A stretch of 9,785 bases of DNA from the NCBI GenBank assembly GCA_905215555.1, contig CAJMQU010000084.1:1-9785 (forward strand), read 5' to 3'. Within the stretch, counting starts at the first letter, position 1. Every line of letters starts with the position of its first letter. Positions 1 through 6,635 of this stretch are shown in pieces. The notes beneath the pieces are model-generated. The model was not told the origin of the DNA and searched no databases. It was given only the letters and a program-made list of their open reading frames with translations. The position numbers were made by a program, and so were the translations under genes. This DNA comes from an uncultured bacterium (GTDB lineage Bacteria > Bacteroidota > Bacteroidia > Bacteroidales > Bacteroidaceae).

Positions 1-31
1 ATATCGAAAGATGTGGGGGCTTTTTGTTTTT
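1..31 (+). terminator. Right half of an intrinsic terminator cut by the window edge
   Basis: Positions 1-14 form a short hairpin: ATATC, a GAAA tetraloop at 6-9, then GATGT. A run of five G and a C (15-20) follows, then a T-tract (21-31, interrupted by one G). The pattern fits the loop, right arm and U-tract of a strong rho-independent terminator whose left arm (a C-rich run preceded by A residues) would lie just outside the window. It would end a gene upstream that reads on the + strand. The left arm is inferred, not seen. Confidence 0.6.
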
Positions 32-341
32 GGTAATTAACTGATTTTTTATTATGCAAGGCTTTGAAATGAATACTTATGAAGGTGGCGTTTATCCTGC
101 GTTCCTTTTCTAATATATCCTCTTCGGGACTGATAATCAACAATTAAAACTACTTAAAATCAGGAAATTATCTTTCTTCTTTACTTCAATATTCGATGTT
201 TTATTCGTACCTTTACTTCGTATTAAAAGGTATTATAATACCTTTATTTAGTGAACATCTATTTTTTCGTTAAAAGAAAATTCGATTTTGGTAAAACAAA
301 AAGCAGTGTATGGCTGTTGTTATTATAGAATTGAAAACGAC
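32..341. other. A/T-rich intergenic region without a supported gene
   Basis: About 310 nt separate the edge terminator from the first gene. The only short ORF seen, 19 codons at 54-113, has no supporting features. The region holds a perfect 20-bp palindrome (226-245) and a repeated octamer TACCTTTA (208-215 and 239-246). A promoter for the gene at 342 should lie here, but I found no exact match to the Bacteroides TTTG/TAnnTTTG pair. TACCTTTA at 239-246 is one base from the -7 consensus, with TTCG (217-220) 18 nt upstream, which is only a weak candidate. Confidence 0.7.
226..245. repeat. Perfect 20-bp palindrome, possible operator
   Basis: The half-site AAAGGTATTA (226-235) is followed directly by its exact reverse complement TAATACCTTT (236-245), giving 20 bp of perfect two-fold symmetry with no spacer. 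A further copy of the arm's TACCTTTA octamer lies at 208-215. No T-tract follows, so it is not a standard terminator. Its position about 100 nt upstream of the exported protein gene suits a binding site for a dimeric regulator, but no regulator is identified. Confidence 0.45.
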
Positions 342-791
342 ATGAGAACAACTGTAAAGACATTTTTGGTATTTGTGCTACTGACATTGGCATATAGTCT
401 AAGTAGCAGCGCCGTCAACTTTACGGGGACGGTCGATAAAGGAGCAGTTGCTTGCGAAGTAAGCACTTCTTCTGCATCGTTGAGAAATGTCTCTTCTGAT
501 AATGTCGTTGATACTACAAAAGGTCTGTTTGCTAATACCAAGTTTATGTGGTCTACCGATGTGGAACTTGGCAATAAACCTATCTCCGAAAGATATTCTT
601 TTAATTCTCAACGTTTCCGTAGGGCAATGGAAACTTCGATGTTCCTGAGAGGAATTTTCTTGATCTTATCCCAGCATCAGAATCTGATGGTGCATGGCCA
701 GTCAAAACTATACTATTCGGATAAAGATCCGCATTATACATCTTTCAGTAGTGAATACTACATCTACACCCTGAGACGGATTGTAATTTAA
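342..791 (+). CDS. Small exported protein of unknown function
   Basis: I do not recognise this 149-residue protein. The reading frame is open from a TTG at 288, but ATG 342 is preferred because it places a classic signal peptide at the N-terminus: positive residues (MRTTVK), a hydrophobic core (about 8-18) and a likely cleavage site after SSA at residue 24. The mature part (about 125 residues) begins Ser/Thr/Val-rich. It ends with a basic and aromatic section containing SQRFRRAMETS and a Tyr-rich stretch (SSEYYIYTLRR). No repeat, metal site or enzyme motif is visible. It lies alone, more than 300 nt from the upstream terminator and about 200 nt before exbB. No clear terminator separates it from exbB, so read-through into the ton cluster is possible. 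It is probably periplasmic or secreted. Confidence 0.7.
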   Translation: MRTTVKTFLVFVLLTLAYSLSSSAVNFTGTVDKGAVACEVSTSSASLRNVSSDNVVDTTKGLFANTKFMWSTDVELGNKPISERYSFNSQRFRRAMETSMFLRGIFLILSQHQNLMVHGQSKLYYSDKDPHYTSFSSEYYIYTLRRIVI

Positions 792-872
792 ATCTCCGCA
801 ATTTTTTTAGATTTCCCCTTTTTCCCCTTTCCTGCTTTCCCGAAATGTGGCTGAAAGTTGGTGCTCTCTTGT

Positions 873-925
873 ACCCCTATGCTTGGGGTGAGGCTATACG
901 GGTGGTTACGGTATGCTGATGCCGT
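873..925 (+). promoter_or_regulatory. Two small hairpins in the leader upstream of exbB
   Basis: The 208 nt between the exported-protein gene and exbB contain two possible RNA hairpins. The first pairs ACCCC (873-877) with GGGGT (885-889) across a 7-nt loop. The second pairs ACGGTAT (908-914) with ATGCCGT (919-925) across loop GCTG, including one G-T wobble. No poly-T run follows either, so they are not intrinsic terminators. They may belong to the 5' leader of the exbB mRNA. I cannot match them to a known riboswitch, and I found no clear Bacteroides promoter in this gap. Confidence 0.3.
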
Positions 926-999
926 GAGGGGGAGGACTATATCCATACGCTTAATTCTTTAAAATCAATTTTAGTACAAAACCATTTAAATTTTTGATC

Positions 1000-1812
1000 A
1001 TGGAAACTACTCAAAAGAAATCCGCCTCTTTTAAGGGCATCAAGTCTGCCGGTTGGGTAATCGTAATTTGCTTTATCGTAGCCGTGCTTATTTTTCACTT
1101 TGTGTTGGGAAACCCCTCTAACTTCATGAACAATGACCCGAACAACCATCCGTTGCCCGGAAACTTCCTCGGTACTATCTATAAAGGTGGATTCATTGTT
1201 CCTATTATCCAGACTCTTTTGCTGACCGTTATTGCATTGAGCATTGAACGTTACATTGCTATCGGTGCTGCTTTCGGTAAAGGTCCGTTGGCTAAGTTCG
1301 TTGCTAATATCAAAGCTGCCCTGGCTGCTGGTGATATGAAGAAAGCACAGGAAATCTGTGACAAACAACGTGGTTCTGTTGCCAATGTAGTAAACGCTAC
1401 TTTGAAGAAGTACTCTGAAATGGAGAATGACGCTTCCCTCTCTAAAGACCAGAAGTTGCTTGCCATCCAGAAGGAACTGGAAGAAGCCACCGCGCTGGAA
1501 CTGCCGATGATGGAGCAGAACTTGCCTATTATCGGTACTATCACTACTCTGGGTACTTTGATGGGATTGCTCGGTACGGTTATCGGTATGATCCGTTCGT
1601 TCGCCGCTTTGGCTGCCGGAGGTTCTGCTGACTCAATGGCGTTGTCACAAGGTATTTCCGAGGCTTTGATTAATACTGCTTTCGGTATCTTGACCGGTGC
1701 ACTGGCCGTTATCTCCTATAACTATTATACTAATAAGATTGACAAGCTGACTTACAGCCTCGACGAGGTTGGATTCTCCATCGTACAGACTTTTGCCGCC
1801 ACACATAAATAA
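1000..1812 (+). CDS. exbB: ExbB/TolQ/MotA-family proton channel subunit
   Basis: This inner-membrane protein (270 residues) forms the channel of the Ton motor, which uses the proton motive force to energise TonB. Four hydrophobic segments are visible at about 19-36, 65-82, 175-198 and 219-240, one more at the N-terminus than the three of E. coli ExbB. A large cytoplasmic domain (about 85-172) lies between the second and third. The family core is clear: GLLGTVIGM (189-197) and GISEALINTAFGI (218-230). By motif alignment Glu221, Thr193 and Thr226 match E. coli ExbB Glu176, Thr148 and Thr181, which line the channel. ATG 1000 is chosen over an in-frame TTG two codons earlier. It is the first gene of the ton cluster, 101 nt before exbD-1. 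A TolQ role cannot be excluded by sequence, but the linked tonB favours ExbB. Confidence 0.93.
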   Translation: METTQKKSASFKGIKSAGWVIVICFIVAVLIFHFVLGNPSNFMNNDPNNHPLPGNFLGTIYKGGFIVPIIQTLLLTVIALSIERYIAIGAAFGKGPLAKFVANIKAALAAGDMKKAQEICDKQRGSVANVVNATLKKYSEMENDASLSKDQKLLAIQKELEEATALELPMMEQNLPIIGTITTLGTLMGLLGTVIGMIRSFAALAAGGSADSMALSQGISEALINTAFGILTGALAVISYNYYTNKIDKLTYSLDEVGFSIVQTFAATHK

Positions 1813-1814
1813 AT

Positions 1815-1905
1815 TGAAAATCGGGACTATGCTTTAATGCTGAAAATCGAGTAAGGTTTTGAGTGAAGCTATGATTTCTCAACTTTTAATTCTCAATTTT
1901 TAATT
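1815..1905. repeat. Repeats in the exbB-exbD spacer
   Basis: The 101-nt spacer contains TGAAAATCG twice (1815-1823 and 1841-1849). It also contains a tandem pair of 14-mers: CTCAACTTTTAATT (1878-1891) followed directly by CTCAATTTTTAATT (1892-1905), differing at one base. The pair ends 8 nt before the exbD-1 start codon. Spacers of this A/T-rich, degenerate repeat type look familiar from Bacteroides genomes; whether they affect translation is unknown. Confidence 0.5.
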
Positions 1906-1913
1906 TAATAATT

Positions 1914-2519
1914 ATGGGTAGAGCGAAGATAAAAAAGAAAAGTACGTTCATCGACATGACGGCGATGAGTGACGTGACTGTGTTGCTGCTGACTTTCTTC
2001 ATGCTGACGTCTACGTTCGTGAAGAAAGAACCGGTACAGGTCACCACTCCGGCTTCCGTTTCCGAAATTAAGATTCCGGAAACGAATATCCTGCAGATAT
2101 TGGTCGATCCGAACGGAAAAGTGTTTATGAGTATGGACAAACAGTCCGACTTGCGCGAGGTGCTGGAAGCCATGGGACAAGAGTATGGGGTGACATTTAC
2201 TCCGGAGGAAACTAAAAAATTCACATTGGCATCTACTTTCGGAGTGCCGATGAAGAGTATGAAGAAGTACCTCGAATTGCCGCAGGACCAGCAAGACGCT
2301 GTGTTAAAGAATGAGGGGATACCTACCGACAGTATCGACAATCAGTTCAAAGCCTGGGTGCGCAATGCCCGTGCCGCGAACAAAGATTTACGTATCGCCA
2401 TCAAGGCGGATGCCAATACTCCTTATTCCGTAATCAAGAATGTAATGAACTCGCTTCAGGACCTCAGAGAGAATCGGTATAACCTGATCACTTCTCTGAA
2501 GACTACTTCTGAAGAGTAG
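1914..2519 (+). CDS. exbD: ExbD-family biopolymer transport protein, first paralogue
   Basis: ExbD works with ExbB as the rotor or axle of the Ton motor, with one transmembrane helix and a periplasmic domain. This 201-residue protein has a basic cytoplasmic N-terminus (MGRAKIKKK), then the family motif at 12-32 containing MSDVTVLLLTFFML. Asp20 is in the position of the essential proton-carrying Asp25 of E. coli ExbD. The periplasmic part (about 36-201) is longer than in E. coli ExbD (141 residues in total). It carries an inserted region (about 80-140) before the usual C-terminal section, here TPYSVIKNVMNSLQDL. It lies 124 nt before a second, divergent exbD in the same direction, as is typical of Bacteroidetes ton clusters. 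Confidence 0.92.
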   Translation: MGRAKIKKKSTFIDMTAMSDVTVLLLTFFMLTSTFVKKEPVQVTTPASVSEIKIPETNILQILVDPNGKVFMSMDKQSDLREVLEAMGQEYGVTFTPEETKKFTLASTFGVPMKSMKKYLELPQDQQDAVLKNEGIPTDSIDNQFKAWVRNARAANKDLRIAIKADANTPYSVIKNVMNSLQDLRENRYNLITSLKTTSEE

Positions 2520-2572
2520 GAAATGGGGGAAGTAAACAAGGAGACAAAGGAACAAGGGGGTAACCTCCTCGT

Positions 2573-2605
2573 AGGCTTATCAACTTATAGGCTTCGTCAA
2601 CTTGT
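2573..2605. repeat. Imperfect tandem repeat in the exbD-exbD spacer
   Basis: AGGCTTATCAACTTAT (2573-2588) is followed directly by AGGCTTCGTCAACTTGT (2589-2605), two near-copies of a 16-17-nt unit. A degenerate third piece (CCTCGCCAACT) lies at about 2617-2627. The 124-nt spacer has no ORF of note and no terminator. Repeats built around TCGTCAACTT resemble the low-complexity intergenic repeats known from Bacteroides chromosomes. Confidence 0.5.
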
Positions 2606-2643
2606 CGACTGAAAAACCTCGCCAACTAAAAAACTAAAATATT

Positions 2644-3294
2644 ATGGCTGAAATACAAGAAAGCGGCAATAAGAAAGGCGGAAAAAGCAAGCAGAAGAAA
2701 ATGACTGTCAGGGTGGACTTTACGCCGATGGTGGACATGAACATGTTGCTGATTACCTTCTTTATGCTTTGTACCTCACTGAGTAAACCTCAGACGATGG
2801 AGATAAGCATGCCGAGTAACGATAAGGACATTACCGAAGAACAGCAGTCAAAAGTGAAGGCATCACAGGCTATCACCTTGTTGCTGGGTAGTGACGATAA
2901 ATTGTATTATTACGAAGGAGAACCCAACTATAAGGATTATGCCTCGCTGAAGGAAACAACCTATCAGCCGGATGGCCTGCGGGCAATGCTCCTGCAACGT
3001 AATAGGGCTGCTGTGAGGGAAGTGAACGAACTGAAACAGCAGAAATTGGACCTCAAGATATCAGAGGAGGATTTCTCGAAGAAGCTTGCCGAGATAAAGA
3101 GCGGGAAGGATACACCGACAGTGATTATCAAGGCCACTGATGCCGCTTCGTACAAGAATCTGATTGATGCGCTCGATGAAATGCAGATATGTAATATAGG
3201 TAAGTATGTGATTACCGACATTGCCGAAGCCGACGAGTTCTTGATGAAGAACTTCGATAGTAAGGGGGAATTGTCGCAGAACATTGCCGAATAA
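2644..3294 (+). CDS. exbD: ExbD-family biopolymer transport protein, second paralogue
   Basis: This is a second ExbD (216 residues) with the same architecture as its neighbour. It has a Lys/Gly-rich cytoplasmic tail (about 1-20), then VDFTPMVDMNMLLITFFML (24-42) with Asp31 as the predicted proton-carrying residue, one transmembrane helix, and a long periplasmic domain. That domain includes a charged, probably helical insertion (about 105-160, rich in Lys, Glu and Gln) absent from E. coli ExbD. The C-terminal section (SYKNLIDALDEMQICNIGKYVI) matches the usual end of the fold. The two paralogues share the transmembrane core but differ widely elsewhere, so they are not a recent duplication. Since E. 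coli ExbD acts as a dimer within an ExbB pentamer, a heterodimer is plausible. tonB follows after 27 nt. Confidence 0.91.
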   Translation: MAEIQESGNKKGGKSKQKKMTVRVDFTPMVDMNMLLITFFMLCTSLSKPQTMEISMPSNDKDITEEQQSKVKASQAITLLLGSDDKLYYYEGEPNYKDYASLKETTYQPDGLRAMLLQRNRAAVREVNELKQQKLDLKISEEDFSKKLAEIKSGKDTPTVIIKATDAASYKNLIDALDEMQICNIGKYVITDIAEADEFLMKNFDSKGELSQNIAE

Positions 3295-3321
3295 TGTGTA
3301 ACACCTAAAAAAAGTAAGAAT

Positions 3322-4137
3322 ATGGCTAAAGTAGATTTAAGTTCTTCGGAATGGTGTGACCTTATATTCAACGGCAAGAATAAGGCATATGGTGCCTATA
3401 AGCTGAGAGAGAATTCTCCGAAGCGTCATAACATCGCTGTGATACTGGTGATCGTCATTGCACTGATAGGGTTCAGTATCCCTACTTTGATAAAGATGGC
3501 TACGCCGAAACAGAAAGAAGTGATGACCGAAGTGACCACTCTGTCTCAACTGGAGGAACCGGAAATAAAACAGGAAGAGATGAAGAGAGTGGAGCCGGTT
3601 GCTCCCCCGCCTCCTGCCTTGAAGAGTTCTATCAAGTTTACCGCCCCGGTCATCAAGAAAGACGAGGAAGTAAATGAGGATGATGAGATGAAGAGCCAGA
3701 AGGAGCTGACGGAAACGAAAGTTACCATTTCTATTGCCGACGTGAAAGGTAATGACGAAGAGCATGGTAAGGATATTGCCGACCTGAAGCAAGTGGTTAC
3801 GCAAGCCGAACCGGAACCGGAAAAGGTTTTCGATATGGTAGAGCAGATGCCTCAGTTCCCCGGTGGACCGGCGGAAATGATGCAGTTCATCAGCAAGAAT
3901 ATGAAGTATCCGACTATCGCCCAGGAAAACGGAACGCAGGGACGTGTGACTTGTCAGTTTGTGATAGGTGCCGATGGCCGTGTGCGTGATGTGAAGGTGC
4001 TGAGAGGTGTAGACCCTTATCTGGACAAAGAAGCTGTCCGCGTGATAATGTCCATGCCTAAGTGGATTCCCGGCAAGCAGAATGGTAAGTCTGTGTCGGT
4101 GAAGTATACAATTCCGGTTGTGTTTAGATTACAATAA
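3322..4137 (+). CDS. tonB: TonB family energy transducer
   Basis: TonB spans the periplasm and passes energy from ExbB/ExbD to TonB-dependent outer-membrane receptors. In this 271-residue protein a cytoplasmic segment comes first, with the Bacteroidetes-type signature LIFNGKNKAYGAYKLRE (14-30). A single membrane helix follows at about 38-57. Ser32 and His36 precede it with the spacing of the Ser16-His20 pair in the E. coli TonB anchor, which may be chance. The periplasmic linker (58-168) is Glu/Lys-rich with one short PPPP (95-98), less proline-rich than E. coli TonB. The C-terminal domain (169-271) is classic: QFPGG, MKYPTIAQENGTQGRV, a DGRVRDVKVLRG strand and MPKWIPGKQNGK, ending in VKYTIPVVFRL. 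The next gene starts 10 nt after its stop, suggesting co-transcription. Confidence 0.95.
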   Translation: MAKVDLSSSEWCDLIFNGKNKAYGAYKLRENSPKRHNIAVILVIVIALIGFSIPTLIKMATPKQKEVMTEVTTLSQLEEPEIKQEEMKRVEPVAPPPPALKSSIKFTAPVIKKDEEVNEDDEMKSQKELTETKVTISIADVKGNDEEHGKDIADLKQVVTQAEPEPEKVFDMVEQMPQFPGGPAEMMQFISKNMKYPTIAQENGTQGRVTCQFVIGADGRVRDVKVLRGVDPYLDKEAVRVIMSMPKWIPGKQNGKSVSVKYTIPVVFRLQ

Positions 4138-4147
4138 TGTGTGTGTG

Positions 4148-5098
4148 ATGAAAACGGTGAAACAACTTCAGCTCTTAGGTTTGGTGATGATGCTGGCCTC
4201 GGTGTCGGCATGCCAAAGTAAGCCCAAGGACGGACTGACGGATACATACACTTCGGGCGTGATAGCGATTGCTGCGGACGAAAGTTTCCGGCCTATCGTG
4301 CAGGAAGAGGTGGATGTGTTTGAAGGTGTGTTTCCTTTGGCAGGAATTGTGCCCCGTTACGTGACGGAAGTGGAAGCCGTCAATCTATTGCTCAAGGACA
4401 GTCTGCGGTTGGCGATAACCAGTCGCAGGCTGACACCGGAGGAGATGAACTCTTTCAATAGCCGGAAGTTCTTCCCGCAGGAGATGAAGATTGCTACGGA
4501 CGGATTAGCGTTGATTACCAATAAGGAGAATCCTGATACGCTGATTACCGTGAATGAAATCCGCGACATTCTGACTGGGAAGACTACACAGTGGAAAGAC
4601 ATCTATCCGGCATCCCGGCTGAAGGATATCACTCTGGTATTCGATAATAAGAATTCCAGTACCGTGCGTTTTGCGGTGGATTCCATTTGTAAGGGTGCTC
4701 TGTTGTCGGACCGGGTGAAGGCATTGAAGACCAATCGCGAGGTCATCGACTATGTGTCGAAGACTCCTGAGGCTATCGGCATTGTCGGCGTGAATTGGCT
4801 GAGCGACCGTAATGACAGCACAGGGCTTTCCTTCAGTAAAGAAGTACGGGTGATGTCCGTCAGTGCTGCCGAAAAGGCGACGCCGGATAATAGTTTCAAA
4901 CCCTACCAGGCATATTTGTTTTACGGTGATTATCCGTTGACACGCAGCATCTATGTCCTGTTGAATGATCCGCGGAGCGCTCTTCCGTGGGGATTTGCCT
5001 CTTTCCTCTCTTCCGACCGGGGACAGCGGATTATCTTAAAGTCGGGATTAGTGCCTGCTACCCAACCGGTGCGGGTGGTGAATATAAAGGATAAATAA
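4148..5098 (+). CDS. PstS-like periplasmic substrate-binding lipoprotein
   Basis: This 316-residue protein begins with a lipoprotein signal (hydrophobic 7-19, then VSAC with Cys22 as the lipidated residue). ATG 4148 is preferred over an in-frame ATG at 4118, which lies inside tonB. The body matches PstS-type binding proteins: GVIAIAADESFRPI (37-50), AITSRRLTPEEM (89-100), ATDGLALITNKENP (116-129), ILTGKTTQWKDI (141-152) and an NSST loop (169-172). That loop aligns with the phosphate-binding GSGT loop of E. coli PstS. The Arg that precedes the loop there (Arg135) appears as Asp166 here, and the N-terminal binding loops are also atypical. No pstCAB genes follow. A phosphate ligand is therefore doubtful, and an accessory role in the Ton system is possible. 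The TPR gene starts 5 nt downstream. Confidence 0.82.
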   Translation: MKTVKQLQLLGLVMMLASVSACQSKPKDGLTDTYTSGVIAIAADESFRPIVQEEVDVFEGVFPLAGIVPRYVTEVEAVNLLLKDSLRLAITSRRLTPEEMNSFNSRKFFPQEMKIATDGLALITNKENPDTLITVNEIRDILTGKTTQWKDIYPASRLKDITLVFDNKNSSTVRFAVDSICKGALLSDRVKALKTNREVIDYVSKTPEAIGIVGVNWLSDRNDSTGLSFSKEVRVMSVSAAEKATPDNSFKPYQAYLFYGDYPLTRSIYVLLNDPRSALPWGFASFLSSDRGQRIILKSGLVPATQPVRVVNIKDK

Positions 5099-5103
5099 CT
5101 AAA

Positions 5104-6549
5104 ATGAATGCTATTATGAAAACGATGTTAATTCTTAGTATGGGAGCATTGCTGTTGGCCGGCACTGTTTCTGCGCAAGCGCCTGTGAACGAATGGCAGG
5201 CTGGGGTAGATAAAGTGAAAAATCTGGTTCAGACCAATCCCGAAAAAGCTTCTGAGGAAGCCGGTGCATTGCTGAAAGGAAAGAACAAGAAGAATGTAGA
5301 CCTGGTGACTTCCATTGCCCGGGTTTATCTGGACGCCGGAAAACTTGCCGATGCGCAGGAGTATCTGGCAATGGCGAAGAAAGCCGATAATAAGGATCCG
5401 AAAGTGTCTGTACTGGAAGGGGACATAGCCTTTGCTCAGAAGAATGTAGGGCAAGCCTGTCAGCTTTATGAGCAGGCCATCTACTTCGATCCGAACTGTA
5501 AAGAGGCTTATCTGAAGTATGCGCAGGCTTATAAGTCTGCCAGCCCTTCGTTGGCTATCGAGAAGCTGGAACAACTGAAAACCGTAGATCCGAACTGCCT
5601 GGAGGCTGACAAGGAATTGGCCGAAGTGTTTTATTCCAGTAATAAGTTTGATAAAGCTGCTGCAATGTATGCGAAATTCATCGATACGCCTCTTGCTACG
5701 GAAGATGACATGCTGAAGTATGCATTTGCCTTATTCCTGAACCATGACTTCGAAAAATCGCTGCAAATCGCCCAAAAAGGCTTGCAGGCGAATGCGCGCC
5801 ATGCCGCGTTCAACCGTCTTGCCATGTATAACAATACGGACCTGAAGCGTTATGAGGATGCCGAGAAAGCTGCTGATGCTTTCTTTAATGCCTCGGACAA
5901 GGCTGATTATTCTTATTTGGATTATCGTTACTACGGCGCTCTGCTGACTGCATTGAAGAAATACGATGAAGCCATTGTTGAATATGGCAAAGCGCTTGAG
6001 AAGGATGATACGCAGACTGACTTGTGGCGAGAAATTTCCGATGCTTATGAAATGAAGAACGATTATGCACAGGCTATTGCTTCTTATCAGAAATATTATG
6101 ATTCATTGGCTAAAGACAAAAAGACCCCTGAAACCTTATTCCAGTTAGGGCGTCTTTATTACGGGCAGGGCACGTCTTCGGACACGCTCACCGTGCAGAC
6201 TGCCGACCGTATGGCCGCTTTGCAGTCTGCTGACTCTGTGTTCGCACTTGTCTCCGAACAAGCTCCCGACAGTTATCTGGGAGAAATGTGGCGCGCCAGG
6301 ACCAATTCTGCCATTGACCCCGAAACTACTGACGGGTTGGCGAAACCTTATTATGAAAAGGTCATGGAAGTGCTGCTGACTAAAAACGATCCGAAGTATA
6401 ATTCTGCATTGATTGAGTGTTACAGTTATCTGGGATACTACTATCTGTTGAAGAGCGATTATCCTACTTCGAAAGAGTACTGGAATAAAATTCTGGCTAT
6501 AGACCCCGCCAATGCTACTGCCAAAAAGGCGTTGGATGGCATCAAATAG
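5104..6549 (+). CDS. Exported tetratricopeptide repeat protein
   Basis: This 481-residue protein has a signal peptide (hydrophobic about 8-20, cleavage probably after VSA at residue 24). An in-frame ATG at 5116 would give an equally good signal. The rest is almost wholly helical with many TPR-like units. The clearest are at about 67-100, 101-134 (ending YEQAIYFDPN), 168-200, 272-304 (KKYDEAIVEYGKALEKD), 305-338 (NDYAQAIASYQKYY) and 437-470 (SDYPTSKEYWNKILAIDP). TPR arrays bind proteins or peptides and no catalytic motif is seen, so a periplasmic scaffold is the likely role. It is the last gene of the ton cluster, 5 nt after the PstS-like gene and before a terminator. It may link the lipoprotein, TonB or outer-membrane receptors, but this is inference from position alone. 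Confidence 0.85.
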   Translation: MNAIMKTMLILSMGALLLAGTVSAQAPVNEWQAGVDKVKNLVQTNPEKASEEAGALLKGKNKKNVDLVTSIARVYLDAGKLADAQEYLAMAKKADNKDPKVSVLEGDIAFAQKNVGQACQLYEQAIYFDPNCKEAYLKYAQAYKSASPSLAIEKLEQLKTVDPNCLEADKELAEVFYSSNKFDKAAAMYAKFIDTPLATEDDMLKYAFALFLNHDFEKSLQIAQKGLQANARHAAFNRLAMYNNTDLKRYEDAEKAADAFFNASDKADYSYLDYRYYGALLTALKKYDEAIVEYGKALEKDDTQTDLWREISDAYEMKNDYAQAIASYQKYYDSLAKDKKTPETLFQLGRLYYGQGTSSDTLTVQTADRMAALQSADSVFALVSEQAPDSYLGEMWRARTNSAIDPETTDGLAKPYYEKVMEVLLTKNDPKYNSALIECYSYLGYYYLLKSDYPTSKEYWNKILAIDPANATAKKALDGIK

Positions 6550-6575
6550 CAACAATTTTAGTTGTTTGTCGTGTC

Positions 6576-6616
6576 GGGAGGAGTGGAGAGTGATTCTTAG
6601 CTCCTCTCTTTTTTTT
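6576..6616 (+). terminator. Intrinsic terminator of the ton cluster
   Basis: GGGAGGAG (6576-6583) pairs with CTCCTCTC (6601-6608), with one G-T wobble, plus a T-G pair closing at 6584/6600. A stretch of eight T (6609-6616) follows directly. The 15-nt loop may fold further through AGAG/TTCT. It lies 27 nt after the TPR stop codon, as expected for the end of the exbB to TPR transcript. Confidence 0.8.
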
Positions 6617-6635
6617 GCTTTTTTCTGGGGAAACG

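Noticed and set aside
54..113. Nineteen-codon ORF starting ATG at 54
   Set aside because: It has no recognisable leader, signal or family pattern, lies in A/T-rich DNA and is no longer than expected by chance.
234..239. TATAAT as a sigma-70 -10 box
   Set aside because: The hexamer is the centre of the palindrome, and Bacteroides primary promoters use TTTG/TAnnTTTG rather than TATAAT.
288..341. TTG start extending the small exported protein by 18 residues
   Set aside because: The extension would place 18 residues before an otherwise well-formed signal peptide; ATG 342 fits far better.
878..885. TATGCTTG as a -7 box for exbB
   Set aside because: One mismatch to consensus and no TTTG at 19-21 nt upstream; the nearest partial match is too close.
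937..1368. Long minus-strand ORFs opposite exbB, exbD, tonB and the TPR gene
   Set aside because: Their translations show no protein family pattern and mirror strongly supported + strand genes, so they are shadow frames.
4118..4147. Upstream ATG for the PstS-like gene inside tonB
   Set aside because: It would overlap tonB by 20 nt and bury the lipoprotein signal behind ten extra residues; ATG 4148 gives a normal signal and 10-nt spacing.
4148..5098. Calling the binding protein pstS and the cluster a phosphate transporter
   Set aside because: No pstC, pstA or pstB is present and key phosphate-contact residues look altered, so the symbol would mislead.
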